64,000 nt of DNA from Bacteroidaceae bacterium (GCA_017466065.1 JAFTUV010000035.1:1-64000), one strand, 5' to 3'; counted from the stretch's first letter, positions 18,565 through 27,470 are shown. Translations and numbers: made by a program. Notes: generated by a model from the sequence alone, not told the origin.

Positions 18565-18924
18565 CTATTTTAATGTCTTGAAGTGTAGAATGTGAATGGT
18601 TATTCCTGTGGCAAGCAATATGAAAAACAACCGCAACCACAAATTCTCGGCAATGCCGAAAGTGCAATAGAGAAGGGTTGCCCACACAAGGCTCACCGAA
18701 ACTATTTTCACCCTTAGCGGAATAGCTTTGTTCTCACGGAAATTGCGTATATATGGGCCTAAATGGGGGTGAGCCAACAGCCAATCGTATAGTTCCTTGG
18801 AACTGCGGAAGTAGAGTGCTGCCGATAGCAGAAGGAAAGGAGTGGTTGGTAATAAAGGCAGGAAAATACCTATTATGCCAAGCAGTAACGAGAATGTTCC
18901 TAAAAATATCAGCAGGTATTTCAT
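18565..18924 (-). CDS. DUF454 (YbaN-like) inner-membrane protein
   Basis: A 119-residue protein has two hydrophobic blocks: an N-terminal pair of helices (LLIFLGTFSLLLGIIGIFLP) with the diagnostic LPTTPFLLLSAALYFRSS, and a C-terminal pair (about residues 75-112). The middle segment LYDWLLAHPHLGPYIRNFRE is the DUF454 signature. The function is not established. The gene stands alone on the minus strand. Confidence 0.88.
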   Translation of the reverse strand: MKYLLIFLGTFSLLLGIIGIFLPLLPTTPFLLLSAALYFRSSKELYDWLLAHPHLGPYIRNFRENKAIPLRVKIVSVSLVWATLLYCTFGIAENLWLRLFFILLATGITIHILHFKTLK

Positions 18925-19113
18925 AAAGGGGTTACAGTTATTCTATCTTCTTAAATTGGCTGCGAAGTTATGAATTTTATTTATATAAAAAGGGAAAAAC
19001 CGCTTTATTGGTTTAAAAAAGGTGCTATTTTTTTTATTTATTCAAAAATGTGTTGTACATTGCAAATGTTTAGAAAAACACACACTTATAATTAACCATT
19101 AAAAAATACGAGT

Positions 19114-19605
19114 ATGAAACGATTGATGCTGCTTGCACTATTTGCTTTTATGGCAGGTGCTCTTTATGTGTCGGCCCAACAGAAGGTTGATAAGGATATT
19201 TATGGTTTGTGGCAGTATGCCGAGGAACGTGTGGCACCCGACGGTTCGGTGCAATATATAGGTAAGCCTATATTTAAAAGCATCAATCAGGATAACACAT
19301 ATTTTGCAATGGTGAGCATTACTCTCGATGTTGCCGGTAGCGAGAAGGAGAAACCCTATTCTATTACCGAAACATATATAACACAGAGCGGCGAGATTGA
19401 ATTCTCTTCTCCCGGTTCCTATATGGAGTATATTGGGGAGCATTATACCAACCCCGGGCTCACTAATACTATTACCAGTATGAAGTATGAGTTTAAGGAC
19501 GATGCAAAAAATGTGATGTATATAGAGTATCTCACTGCAAACAACAACGATACTTGGTTCGGAGAGACTTGGATAAAGGTTCAGCCGTTCGGAACAAAGA
19601 AATAG
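19114..19605 (+). CDS. Exported protein, probably DUF4488 family
   Basis: A signal peptide (MKRLMLLALFAFMAGALYVSAQ) precedes about 140 residues of beta-rich sequence starting DIYGLWQYAEERVAPDGSVQ and ending WFGETWIKVQPF. This lipocalin-like pattern (GxW start, repeated strands, C-terminal ETWxKV) fits DUF4488 as I recall it; the function is unknown. It is the last ordinary chromosomal gene before phage cluster 1, and a bidirectional terminator separates the two. Confidence 0.65.
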   Translation: MKRLMLLALFAFMAGALYVSAQQKVDKDIYGLWQYAEERVAPDGSVQYIGKPIFKSINQDNTYFAMVSITLDVAGSEKEKPYSITETYITQSGEIEFSSPGSYMEYIGEHYTNPGLTNTITSMKYEFKDDAKNVMYIEYLTANNNDTWFGETWIKVQPFGTKK

Positions 19606-19630
19606 TTGTTGTTAAAAACAATCTGTCTAT

Positions 19631-19672
19631 AATAAATAAAGCAGCCTGAGTTGATGGGCTGCTTCATTTATT
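19631..19672. terminator. Bidirectional terminator at the left edge of phage cluster 1
   Basis: AATAAATAAAGCAGCC pairs with GGCTGCTTCATTTATT (one mismatch). It serves both the DUF4488-like gene and terL, whose stop codon abuts the stem. Confidence 0.8.
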
Positions 19673-21689
19673 ATATGCTGGCTTCGCTTATGATGCGTGT
19701 GCGACGGTTCGTGCTCTTCTGCTCGGCTATGCGATGAGGAAGAGGGTGGTTGTAACAGGCCCACACAAGAATGGCTGTTGCCATTACACGGTCGTCGTGA
19801 TTGCCCTCTATTGCTCCTGTTTCTCTTCCATTCTCTTTGAGTTCGTAAAGGTCGAGCTCGTATGTGGTTTCTATGCATCGTTCAATATATAATTCATCGC
19901 GCAGGGCTTTGACAAGAAAATTTATTACCATCGGTTTTGTGGAACTGTTGGTGTGAAAACCCCAACGGCGCGGTCGTCCCTGCTTTATCTCCAACTGCGA
20001 AGTGCGGCTGTACAGGTTACTGTATTTCCCGGCAATTTCGTTGAGTATATATTCGAAATTATTGCCCTCGGTGCCGTCTGTTTCGAGTGTGTTCGATTCT
20101 ATAATGAGCAGGGCATTGTCATAGGCCCGGGCAATCTCCACAGCCTTCCACGCGAGGCGGTCGTGTTCAATGTGTCCGTGCCAGCAGGCGACAATTTCGG
20201 GCACCCCTCCATCGAGCATTGCGAGGCGGTCGGCAACAAGAATACAGGAGTAGTCGGCCTTCTCGCTCACGCCGCCAACATCCACACTCACTATGTAACG
20301 GTCGCGCAGGGATTGCTCCTTGTCAGGCATAAGCCACACCCACAAGGAATTTTCGTTGCAAATCTCGCCGGGTGCGGCGGGGGCGAACCGTGTGCGCTCG
20401 GCTCTCCGTCCTTGTTCGTCGGTCGTGTAACCATCGGGTACAATGTCGCCCTTGAATGTTGGCGGCACGCAGGTGCGTCTTATATTTTGTACATAAGAGA
20501 GGCGGAATACTCGTCGGCCGGTACTTTGGAAGGCTTCGGCGGCGGTGGAGGGAAATTCCGAGAAAAGACGCCATTCGTCGGGCATCTCTTTGCGTTTGTC
20601 GCGGTACCAAGCGATTGCTTCGAGTGTGGCTCCAAAGGAAAAGAGTTGCTTTTCATAGTCGTCGAGGCTGTCGATGAAACTCTCATAGTCGCCCGCTGCA
20701 ATGGGCTTGCAGTAAAGGTCTATGCTGTACCAAGGTATAAAGACCGGAGTAAAATTGTTTCTTCCCTCAACGGCATCGATCCAAGTGCGGTGAAAGAAAT
20801 TGCCCACTCCTTTGGCGGTCGATTCGAGAACTTTTACAGTATAGGGGCCGCGGGCGATGGAACCGAAAATGGATTGTACAAGGTCCTCGGGCTTGCGTCC
20901 TTGCGTGGCTTTCCACAGGCCTACCTCTGTGAGGTGAGCCATACTTATATCTTCACTGCGCAACGAGTCGGGTTTTTGCGACGAACCTAATGAGTATCGG
21001 CTGTTGCTCCAACTTATGACTCGCGTCTTTTGTGCGCCCTGATAGGGGGCGGTTGTTATCTTCTTGCCGCCTGTGGCCCAAGTGGGGTAGTGGCTTATTA
21101 CTTTTGCAAGCATTCCTGCCACTATGGACGACTGTTTTTCAATATCGCCGCATATTACGCTGTTCCAGTTGCGTTTGTGCACAAGTTGTATCCACAGCAT
21201 ATATAATTGTGTGAGGGTGCTGCCACCCCATTGACGGGCTTTGCACAGAATTATGTCTATGGGCTTGTCGGCAAGGCGCAGTGCTTCCAAGGCTGTGAGG
21301 TATTGTCGCTGCGCACGGTTGAGGGTGAATGGAATGTCGCGCCCTTTTCCTTTGTCCGATATTGTGGTCATACTTCTTGCCCAATATTCAAAGTCGTGTT
21401 TTATGCGTGTGAGGCAAAATTCGAACCATAAGTTCAGTAATTGTTTGTTTGTGGCCTGCGCACCAATTACCTGTTCTATGTATTTGTGTGCTCCTAATTG
21501 TATCAGTTTGTCTGTTCTTTCGTCGGCGAGCATAGAGTGTGGGAGGTTGATTCTTTCCAAAGGGAATCCCTCAATCCGGGTCCATTGGCGTGCCACCGAG
21601 GTTGAGCCTTCGCCTGTTATTGGATTATAAACGGCCGAGATTGCTCCCAGCCGTTCGATGTTTTCTTTTATTATTTTTTCTTTTTCCAC
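19671..21689 (-). CDS. terL: Phage terminase large subunit
   Basis: This is the packaging motor and nuclease of tailed phages. The 672-residue protein has a Walker-A-like motif KARQWGGST at residues 150-158, an ATPase region with EVGLWKATQGRKPED, and a C-terminal RNase-H-fold nuclease starting at RYIVSVDVGGVSEKADYS with later acidic motifs (LLIIESNTL and NHDDRVMA). The start is GTG 21689, two bases after the stop of the upstream gene, which suggests coupling. Three small minus-strand genes precede it. TerL is in cluster 1 while the portal is in cluster 2, which is unusual for a functional prophage. Confidence 0.9.
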   Translation of the reverse strand: MEKEKIIKENIERLGAISAVYNPITGEGSTSVARQWTRIEGFPLERINLPHSMLADERTDKLIQLGAHKYIEQVIGAQATNKQLLNLWFEFCLTRIKHDFEYWARSMTTISDKGKGRDIPFTLNRAQRQYLTALEALRLADKPIDIILCKARQWGGSTLTQLYMLWIQLVHKRNWNSVICGDIEKQSSIVAGMLAKVISHYPTWATGGKKITTAPYQGAQKTRVISWSNSRYSLGSSQKPDSLRSEDISMAHLTEVGLWKATQGRKPEDLVQSIFGSIARGPYTVKVLESTAKGVGNFFHRTWIDAVEGRNNFTPVFIPWYSIDLYCKPIAAGDYESFIDSLDDYEKQLFSFGATLEAIAWYRDKRKEMPDEWRLFSEFPSTAAEAFQSTGRRVFRLSYVQNIRRTCVPPTFKGDIVPDGYTTDEQGRRAERTRFAPAAPGEICNENSLWVWLMPDKEQSLRDRYIVSVDVGGVSEKADYSCILVADRLAMLDGGVPEIVACWHGHIEHDRLAWKAVEIARAYDNALLIIESNTLETDGTEGNNFEYILNEIAGKYSNLYSRTSQLEIKQGRPRRWGFHTNSSTKPMVINFLVKALRDELYIERCIETTYELDLYELKENGRETGAIEGNHDDRVMATAILVWACYNHPLPHRIAEQKSTNRRTRIISEASI

Positions 21690-21691
21690 GT

Positions 21692-22168
21692 TTAAATTCC
21701 TGCAAGGTCGGTGGCGCGACGGCGTACACCGGGGTTGTTGTATAGCTTTGCGAACTGTTGTTGCACATTGTCGTAGAGGTTGGCTTTTAGGGCCATATTA
21801 GGCTGGGCCTGCATCGGTTGTCGCAACAGGAGCCATTGTAGGATTATTTCGTTTACAAGGTAGTCGGTTATTGCTTGTTTAAGCAACGGTACAATGTGCG
21901 GATGTTGCTTGTTGCTTGTTTCGAATGTAATTTCAATGTAGCTTTCGTCTATGCGGTAACTTATGCAAGGGAAACGAAGAGCAACAGCAGATATAAGCTC
22001 GTTCAATGCTCTTTGTGCGAACATAACGAATAGTTCCTTCTCGTCGGTGCTGCTTTGTATGGTGTCGGCGTCTAAATCTTTGCGTTTGGCCGATTCTCCC
22101 ATATAGTGATTCCTTAAATCAATCTGCTGTTGCAGTTCGTTTTTTCTTATAATTATACAATGTGTCAT
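21692..22168 (-). CDS. Phage-cluster protein of unknown function (paralogue 2 of 3)
   Basis: 158 residues, no known domain. It shares an outline with the gene just upstream and with 31227-31646: an N-terminal IIIRKNEL-type start, a NHYMGESAKRK motif, a hydrophilic STDEKELFVM segment, a hydrophobic ILQWLLLRQP segment and an arginine-rich end. The start codon overlaps the upstream stop (TAATG). It may be a neck or head-completion protein, but that is only a guess from its position beside terL. Confidence 0.65.
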   Translation of the reverse strand: MTHCIIIRKNELQQQIDLRNHYMGESAKRKDLDADTIQSSTDEKELFVMFAQRALNELISAVALRFPCISYRIDESYIEITFETSNKQHPHIVPLLKQAITDYLVNEIILQWLLLRQPMQAQPNMALKANLYDNVQQQFAKLYNNPGVRRRATDLAGI

Positions 22169-22677
22169 TATAGGTCGATTATGTTATGAGGGTCCTCTAA
22201 CTCTATTACCGGCTTTTGTCGCAGGGCAAAAAGTTCACGCAGTTGTTGTGCGATGGTCTGCGCTTCTGCTGCCGGTATTGCAGCCTCCTCGGGACGGTGT
22301 TGCAGCAACCATTGTTGCAGCACTCTCTTTACAGCATAGCTTTCCATACTCTTCTCTATTCGGCTGAGGGCTGTTTCGGGGAACATTGCCGGCATTGGCA
22401 GGGTAAATACATAGAGCTTGCTGTCGTTTGTCGTTCCTTCGTTAATCTCTTCGATGCTGCATATTGCAAAATAGCGTGAGATTAGGTTGCCAAGCTCGGC
22501 GATTGCATTGCCAATGTGGTCGCTCAATTGGGTGCTGTCGTCACTCGATACCTGCATCTGGGCGGCAAGGCGTTCGGGAATGCCAATCTCTTTACGGGCT
22601 TCACCTGTGTAATAGGTGTAGATTTGAATTCTTTGTTCAATGTTCTTGTGCAGAACTTTTAATTTAATCTCTTTCAT
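22168..22677 (-). CDS. Phage-cluster protein of unknown function (paralogue 1 of 3)
   Basis: 169 residues, first gene of the leftward unit that ends with terL. It has the same outline as the next gene: YTYYTGEARKEIG, a hydrophilic middle, VLQQWLLQHRPEE, and LFALRQKPVIE near the end, the last being close to LSLREKPVRE in the protein at 31227-31646. It is preceded by a copy of the cluster-specific promoter whose predicted start lies only about 8 nt before the ATG. The function is unknown. Confidence 0.7.
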   Translation of the reverse strand: MKEIKLKVLHKNIEQRIQIYTYYTGEARKEIGIPERLAAQMQVSSDDSTQLSDHIGNAIAELGNLISRYFAICSIEEINEGTTNDSKLYVFTLPMPAMFPETALSRIEKSMESYAVKRVLQQWLLQHRPEEAAIPAAEAQTIAQQLRELFALRQKPVIELEDPHNIIDL

Positions 22678-22691
22678 AGTTTGTTTTTTTT

Positions 22692-22736
22692 GCGAAGATA
22701 TGTGCCGTTGTGCGCTGCGAGGTTGTTATTCTGACA
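22692..22736 (-). promoter_or_regulatory. Phage-cluster promoter F (towards terL)
   Basis: Read on the minus strand: TGTCAG, then ACAACCTC, then 27 nt ending in TATCTTCGC. It matches the architecture of the other cluster promoters with one change in GCAACC and TTCGC in place of TTTGC. Confidence 0.55.
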
Positions 22737-22767
22737 TTTTGCTTCTCTTTTGTGTCGATTCTGCAAA

Positions 22768-23190
22768 TTATATGGCGGCGATGTTGCGTTCGCGCAAGGT
22801 TTTATAGACAATGCCTCGGAAGGTCTCTTCGTCGAGATAGAATGATGGTGCCGGCTCTTCTATTATTTTTTCGAGTATGATGTAACGGTAGTGACTGCTG
22901 CTTTCGCGTATGCGTTTGAGGTAGCGGCTGTAAATCTCTCTGTACATTTCCATCTTGTTTTTATTCACGAGAGGAAGGCGTTTCTTTCGCATCATTAAAG
23001 AGATGTAGCGACGGGCGTTCTCAAATGTTACATAGAAGCGTGGTGCTTTTCCTTTTACGGCTTTTTCTATCACTTGGTTCTGTGTGGCCAAGGGATTGTC
23101 TTTTCTCACTTCCTTCATTGTTTCAAAAAATGTCGCAATGACATCGTTTTTACGCATATTGCGTATTGATTTCTTTTCTGTATCCTTCAT
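22768..23190 (-). CDS. Basic phage-cluster protein with internal repeat, possibly DNA-binding
   Basis: 140 residues from ATG 23190; a further upstream ATG at 23229 lies before the predicted transcription start and is rejected. The protein is strongly basic. A motif occurs twice: KAPRFYVTFENARRYISLMM and PAPSFYLDEETFRGIVYKTL, about 58 residues apart. This could be a repeated helix-turn-helix-like unit, which would suit a regulator or a small terminase subunit, but neither is demonstrated. It is divergent from the capsid operon and driven by promoter C. Confidence 0.7.
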   Translation of the reverse strand: MKDTEKKSIRNMRKNDVIATFFETMKEVRKDNPLATQNQVIEKAVKGKAPRFYVTFENARRYISLMMRKKRLPLVNKNKMEMYREIYSRYLKRIRESSSHYRYIILEKIIEEPAPSFYLDEETFRGIVYKTLRERNIAAI

Positions 23191-23212
23191 AGTGCTTTTG
23201 TGTTTTGTGTGT

Positions 23213-23257
23213 GCAAAAATAATAGCCAAAATAGGCTAAAAGGTTGCGTTTTTGACA
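23213..23257 (-). promoter_or_regulatory. Phage-cluster promoter C with putative repressor operator
   Basis: On the minus strand: TGTCAA, GCAACCTT, then 27 nt ending in TTTGC. Between the elements lies AGCC-N6-GGCT (23224-23237), the same inverted repeat that occurs beside the repressor gene. Confidence 0.6.
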
Positions 23258-23432
23258 CTTTATTTATTAACAGGTGCTAATTGCTTGATTGCTAATTTGT
23301 AAATCTTGCAATATTGTGCGGTGTAATGCGGTCGTTGTCCTCTTTTTGCGGCTACCTTAATTAATATGATAGCAATTTGTTGCTAATACGGGTTGCCTGT
23401 TTGGGGCTTTTTTATCTGTTTTTGGCATTATT

Positions 23433-23489
23433 GCAACCTTTGATTGTCAATTTAGCAACCTTCCCGGCTCGTTTTGATATTTCCTTTGC
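23433..23489 (+). promoter_or_regulatory. Phage-cluster promoter A (capsid operon), with an extra GCAACC box
   Basis: TGTCAATTTAGCAACCTT at 23445-23462 is followed by 27 nt ending in TTTGC at 23489. A second GCAACC lies at 23433-23438, exactly 22 bp upstream of the first, i.e. two helical turns, as for a dimeric activator. TTGCTAA boxes lie at 23289 and 23380. The remainder of the 330-bp divergent region shows no gene. Confidence 0.65.
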
Positions 23490-23524
23490 CGTTGAAAAGT
23501 TTAACACCTATAAACGATAATTTT

Positions 23525-24316
23525 ATGAAACAGAATTTAAAGAATGAAGCACAGTTGCCCTATGTCGATGGGAATGTCGAGCAGGGTGGTGTGCCTGTTG
23601 CGCAGCAGCCCGATACTGCTGCTGAACCGCAGTCGGCTCTCCTTGCTCTGGAAAATGGGTTGAAGGAGATTTTTGGAGAGGATTTTGATATTAACGAGAG
23701 TGTGTCGCAGGAGGCTCTGTTACAGCACTTGCGTATGAACCGCGAGCAGAATGAACGCCTTGCCGAAGCTCTTGAACGTGACCCGCGTTTGGCGCAGATG
23801 CTTATGGATATGATTAGCGGCAAACGCAATGCTCACTCGGCTATGGCACGTTATTTCGGGCGTTCGATGATGAACATTGATGAGAACAGCCCGGAGTTTG
23901 AGGAGATGATGCTGGCCGACGAGGAGCGTCGTGACGAGCTGCTTCGCACGGCTGCCGAGCGACGTAATTATGAGGAGAATCTGAAAATGAGTCGCGATGT
24001 TATTGAAAATTTCTGTCGCGAACGTGGCTATGATGCTGCTACTTTTATGAATGATGTTTGGGATAAGTTGATTATGCCAATCCTCTCGGGTAATTATACC
24101 TATGAGGTGTGTACGGCTCTCGAACACGCAATAAATTATGAGCAGGATGTGGAGGATGCTTTTGCTGCCGGTGACATTAAAGGCCGCAATACAAACATTC
24201 AGCGTATGAAGGAGGATTTTGGCGATGGATTGCCGAAAGGGATGAGCAGTGCCGCGCCTGATGCTGCTCCCAAACGCCGCAGAAATTCCCTTATTGAGGA
24301 TGCTTTGCAGGCTTGA
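23525..24316 (+). CDS. Probable phage scaffold or head-assembly protein
   Basis: 263 residues from ATG 23525, 36 nt after promoter A; upstream in-frame codons are excluded because they lie within the promoter. It is acidic, helical and rich in Q, E, M and R, with likely coiled coil around MNREQNERLAEALERDPRLA and EERRDELLRTAAERRNYEEN, and a basic C-terminus (PKRRRNSLIED). There is no catalytic motif. The position directly before the capsid gene and the composition suit a scaffold protein; this is inference. Confidence 0.65.
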   Translation: MKQNLKNEAQLPYVDGNVEQGGVPVAQQPDTAAEPQSALLALENGLKEIFGEDFDINESVSQEALLQHLRMNREQNERLAEALERDPRLAQMLMDMISGKRNAHSAMARYFGRSMMNIDENSPEFEEMMLADEERRDELLRTAAERRNYEENLKMSRDVIENFCRERGYDAATFMNDVWDKLIMPILSGNYTYEVCTALEHAINYEQDVEDAFAAGDIKGRNTNIQRMKEDFGDGLPKGMSSAAPDAAPKRRRNSLIEDALQA

Positions 24317-24387
24317 TGCTAAAAGAGAGACAGCACCTTATTTATAAACAGTTTCTTAACTTTTTATTAATTAATAACTTTTTTAAA

Positions 24388-26010
24388 ATGAAAAAACTTT
24401 TTGATTTTTTGAAGGAGAATCCTATGTTTGCTCTCCTTCTGTTGGTGAGTGTGGCGTTTGCTCTTTTTGCCGATGAGCAGGCCGGTTTATCATTGGCTAT
24501 GGCCGCAGTTGTTGCTCCCGGTGGAACAAAGGCCTCGCGTGGCATTGCCGGATTGCCTACGCAGGGCTTGGGCGATGCTACCACCGTGTCCAATGTGTCG
24601 GAATTGAGCCCCGAACTTATCGATGCCGACATTGATGAACAGATTGTGGGCATTGCCAGCGACGAGAGTGTAATAGACACTATTAAGCGTAAGATTCGTC
24701 GTCAGGTTCCTGTGACCTCGTTCGAGGTTGACCATTATCTCATTGACGACAAACGCTCAAAGGCATACACCAATGATACTTATACGGGCATTGGTGCCAC
24801 CCGTGCCGAAATTCCCTTCTCAACAACCGGTGAAAGAAAAATTTTTCAGGAGTATTTTACTGCAATATGCAAAGGCGTGAACGGTTACGACCCCACCGGC
24901 CAGATTGAGATGCCGGGTGTCGACCTTATGCTCTTCTTCGTGGGCAAGAACAGCACCACCGAGGCTCCTATCGCAATGGCTGTGAACGGCCCCAAGAACA
25001 ATGCTACCGACGACTATTGCACGGTGCCCACAATTCCCGCAGGTACCGAGGTTATTCTCTTGTCGTCGGCTGCATACGAAACACAAAAGTTCATTGCTCC
25101 CAGCACTATTGTTCCTGTTCCCGAACGTATGTATTTGCAGAAACAGCTGTGCAACAGCATTGTGAGTGATTATTTTGCAGCACAGAAGAAACGCATACAG
25201 TTTAATAAATCGCAAATTGCCGAGGCTATTTTGCGTCAGTTCCGCCTCGAAAGTTGTCGCACAGCTTGGGTGGGACAGCCCGGTAAGTTCAAAGTGCAGG
25301 CAATGGATGCTGCAATGGGTTACCAATGGGATTATTTCAGCAAGGGAATTCGCTGGCAGTTCAAGCGTCAGTACGACCTTTCGTCGAAGATTACTTTTGC
25401 CGACCTCATCAACCTCTCTATGGTGAAGTTCACAGGGTTCAATTGTACAAAGAAGGCTATATGGTTGCTTGGCAAGCAGTTGCTCAACGATATCCAGAAA
25501 ATCGACCTCACTCTGCACAAGAACATAAGCGTTGCCAGCGGAAAGACCTACGGCATTGAATGTTCACGCATACATACTGTGTTTGGTGATATTGACCTTA
25601 TACACGACCCCACACTCGATGCTCTCGGCTATTCTAATTGCGGTGGACTGATTGATGCCAACGGTCTTGTGCGCTATTATATGAAGAACGAGGACTCGAA
25701 GACCGAAAATGTGGATGGTGAGGAGGCAAGCCGTCAGGTTGTGATGACTATCGACTGCCTCTGCTTGAAGGGGTACAGCCATATATGGGTCAATGGTGCG
25801 GCTGCCGAGAGCGATATTCCCGGAACTTCCCGCGTGGTGAGTGCTTCGTCGCTCCCCGAGTCGCCAAAAACAAACGATGTTGTTATTCTCACCGAGGATG
25901 TTATGCATCAGGTGAACGGTGAGCAGAAATTGTGGTTCACCTCCGGCTCTGTGGTTACTTTCAATGGTTCTACTTGGGTGGAATATACCGGTGAAATTAT
26001 TGCAGCATAA
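24388..26010 (+). CDS. Phage major capsid protein (HK97-like, SU10/DUF5309-type)
   Basis: 540 residues from ATG 24388. Region 60-110 (SPELIDADIDEQIVGIASDE and IKRKIRRQVPVTSFEVDHYL) resembles the start of the large capsid proteins of Bacteroides podophages and crAss-like phages. Long mixed alpha/beta sequence follows, and the C-terminus has an added beta domain. The first 45 residues are odd: a strongly hydrophobic segment (FALLLLVSVAFALF) looks like a membrane or signal helix. A stem-loop after the gene and its position behind the scaffold candidate support the call. Confidence rests on context and pattern, not on a search. Confidence 0.72.
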   Translation: MKKLFDFLKENPMFALLLLVSVAFALFADEQAGLSLAMAAVVAPGGTKASRGIAGLPTQGLGDATTVSNVSELSPELIDADIDEQIVGIASDESVIDTIKRKIRRQVPVTSFEVDHYLIDDKRSKAYTNDTYTGIGATRAEIPFSTTGERKIFQEYFTAICKGVNGYDPTGQIEMPGVDLMLFFVGKNSTTEAPIAMAVNGPKNNATDDYCTVPTIPAGTEVILLSSAAYETQKFIAPSTIVPVPERMYLQKQLCNSIVSDYFAAQKKRIQFNKSQIAEAILRQFRLESCRTAWVGQPGKFKVQAMDAAMGYQWDYFSKGIRWQFKRQYDLSSKITFADLINLSMVKFTGFNCTKKAIWLLGKQLLNDIQKIDLTLHKNISVASGKTYGIECSRIHTVFGDIDLIHDPTLDALGYSNCGGLIDANGLVRYYMKNEDSKTENVDGEEASRQVVMTIDCLCLKGYSHIWVNGAAAESDIPGTSRVVSASSLPESPKTNDVVILTEDVMHQVNGEQKLWFTSGSVVTFNGSTWVEYTGEIIAA

Positions 26011-26058
26011 TATGATTCATTTATAATCTGAATAGAAGTTACCCGAATGTAAAATCTT

Positions 26059-26090
26059 GCAGCACGCTCCACCTTTGCGGAGCGTGCTGC
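26059..26090. terminator. Stem-loop after the capsid gene
   Basis: GCAGCACGCTCC pairs perfectly with GGAGCGTGCTGC. It is followed by an A-run, not a T-run, on the plus strand, so it may act as a partial terminator or mRNA-end stabiliser. Confidence 0.5.
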
Positions 26091-26108
26091 TCAAAAAAAA
26101 GAAATAAA

Positions 26109-26534
26109 ATGAGAAAGAGAATTACTTATGAAATTCACGGACAGGTAGAAAGGAATAGCTTTTTTCGTGTGGGCAAGGCGTTGATAAGGATTGAGTTCAC
26201 CGGGGGAATGATAAACTCTACCGGTTCTTATCCTGCGCAGTACACAACCGAGAATCCTCTCTACCAGCAGGCGATAGAGAAGAGTGCGGCTTTCCGTAAT
26301 GGTGAGATTAAGCGTGGCAAGGTTGAAACATTTGGTTCGGAGAGCGAGGAGAAGGCTCCCGTTGCCGATGATGAAACGGTTGTCACACCGTTTGCCGATG
26401 TTACAAACTTGCAGCAGGCCCGTGCGGTGCTGATGGCAGAGCCCTATAATTGTAATCTTTCGGAATTGCAGAATAAGAGTGCGGTCAAGGCTGTTGCAGC
26501 GCAAAAAGGTGTCAGCTTCCCTGCTTGGTTATGA
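26109..26534 (+). CDS. Small phage-cluster protein of unknown function
   Basis: 141 residues, no family recognised. The N-terminal half starts MRKRITYEIHGQVERNSFFR and has a beta-like pattern. A linker rich in E, A and P follows, then a small helical end (NLQQARAVLMAEPYNCNLSE) that resembles the HeH/SAP-type fold found at the C-terminus of head-decoration or connector proteins. The stop overlaps the next start (ATGA), so it belongs to the head operon. Confidence 0.6.
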   Translation: MRKRITYEIHGQVERNSFFRVGKALIRIEFTGGMINSTGSYPAQYTTENPLYQQAIEKSAAFRNGEIKRGKVETFGSESEEKAPVADDETVVTPFADVTNLQQARAVLMAEPYNCNLSELQNKSAVKAVAAQKGVSFPAWL

Positions 26535-27181
26535 TTACAACGCAGAAACTTGTAGAGAAGGTCGCATTCTTGGTAAATGAACCGGACAACGACTCGGCAA
26601 TAACCCTTTTAAGCGAGGATACACGCTCTTTGTTCGACACGATAGGGGAATTGCTCCCCGACGCTGTGCTTTTTGTACAGCATAATAAGCAGGGTGGTGT
26701 GCTTAACCCGAAAGAGTGCGATGCGGCTGCCTGCACTGTTACCGACAATGGCGACGGGAGTGTGACCGTGTCGCTTCCCGATGATTTTATCAACCTCATA
26801 GAATTTCGTCTGGATGGATGGGCGCGGCCTTGTACCCGTCTGGAACCGACAACCTCGCCGGTGGCACTTGCTCAAAGTAATATATATACGCGAGGCGGTT
26901 CTTGCAAGCCTGTATGTGTCGAGAGCGTGGATGGGCAAGGAGGCAGGGCTATGAATTGCTATTCGTTGCCGGCAGGGAAAGGGCCTGTGATCAAGAGCTT
27001 TGTGTATGAGGCTCTTTTTGTTCCGCAGACAGGCTTGTCGTGTGCCGAGGGCAGTCCTCTTGTGTGGGCGGTCGTTTACCAATGTGCGGCTCTCTTGTAT
27101 AATGTGTTCGAGAAGCGTGATGCTGCCAACGCTTTTATGGCTCTTGCAGTGTCATTTTGTAAAAATAATAAAATAGAATAA
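26531..27181 (+). CDS. Probable phage head-tail connector or adaptor protein
   Basis: 216 residues, translationally coupled to the previous gene by an ATGA overlap. Its outline resembles connector/adaptor proteins of podophages: an N-terminal helix (TTQKLVEKVAFLVNEPDND), a beta segment with LPDDFINLIEFRLDGWARPC, and a C-terminal helix with LVWAVVYQCAALLYNVFEKR that precedes a short tail. It lies between the capsid gene and a large tail protein, as connectors do. No motif proves it. Confidence 0.6.
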   Translation: MITTQKLVEKVAFLVNEPDNDSAITLLSEDTRSLFDTIGELLPDAVLFVQHNKQGGVLNPKECDAAACTVTDNGDGSVTVSLPDDFINLIEFRLDGWARPCTRLEPTTSPVALAQSNIYTRGGSCKPVCVESVDGQGGRAMNCYSLPAGKGPVIKSFVYEALFVPQTGLSCAEGSPLVWAVVYQCAALLYNVFEKRDAANAFMALAVSFCKNNKIE

Positions 27182-27184
27182 TTT

Positions 27185-27466
27185 ATGGCTGTAAAAAGAA
27201 TGGACTTCTTTCTCAATGGAACTTTTTGGGAAAGTGCGCCCTTGCAATGCGGGGGTGGTGATGTGAGAGTGAGAATTCACAAGAAGGGGCCTTACCCCGT
27301 GGACCTGCTTGTGAGCATCGATGGGGAGGAAGAGTATATAAAGTATGACGACTTCGGGCTCGACGACCTTAAATGTGAAATTACTCTCGAAGGGCCTATG
27401 GAGGGACAGTGCGTGAAATTCCGTTCGCGCAGTGAGTTTACCTTGATAAAGTGTATGGAGCAGTAG
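27185..27466 (+). CDS. Small phage-cluster protein of unknown function
   Basis: 93 residues, entirely beta-like (RMDFFLNGTFWESAPLQCGG, CEITLEGPMEGQCVKFRSRS). It follows the connector-like gene by 3 nt and precedes the holin by 4 nt, so it is part of the same operon. I see nothing to give it a function. Confidence 0.6.
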   Translation: MAVKRMDFFLNGTFWESAPLQCGGGDVRVRIHKKGPYPVDLLVSIDGEEEYIKYDDFGLDDLKCEITLEGPMEGQCVKFRSRSEFTLIKCMEQ

Positions 27467-27470
27467 TATT

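Noticed and set aside
19953..20990. 345-codon plus-strand frame inside terL
   Set aside because: Antisense shadow of terL caused by codon bias; no recognisable domain, and TerL motifs are clear on the other strand.
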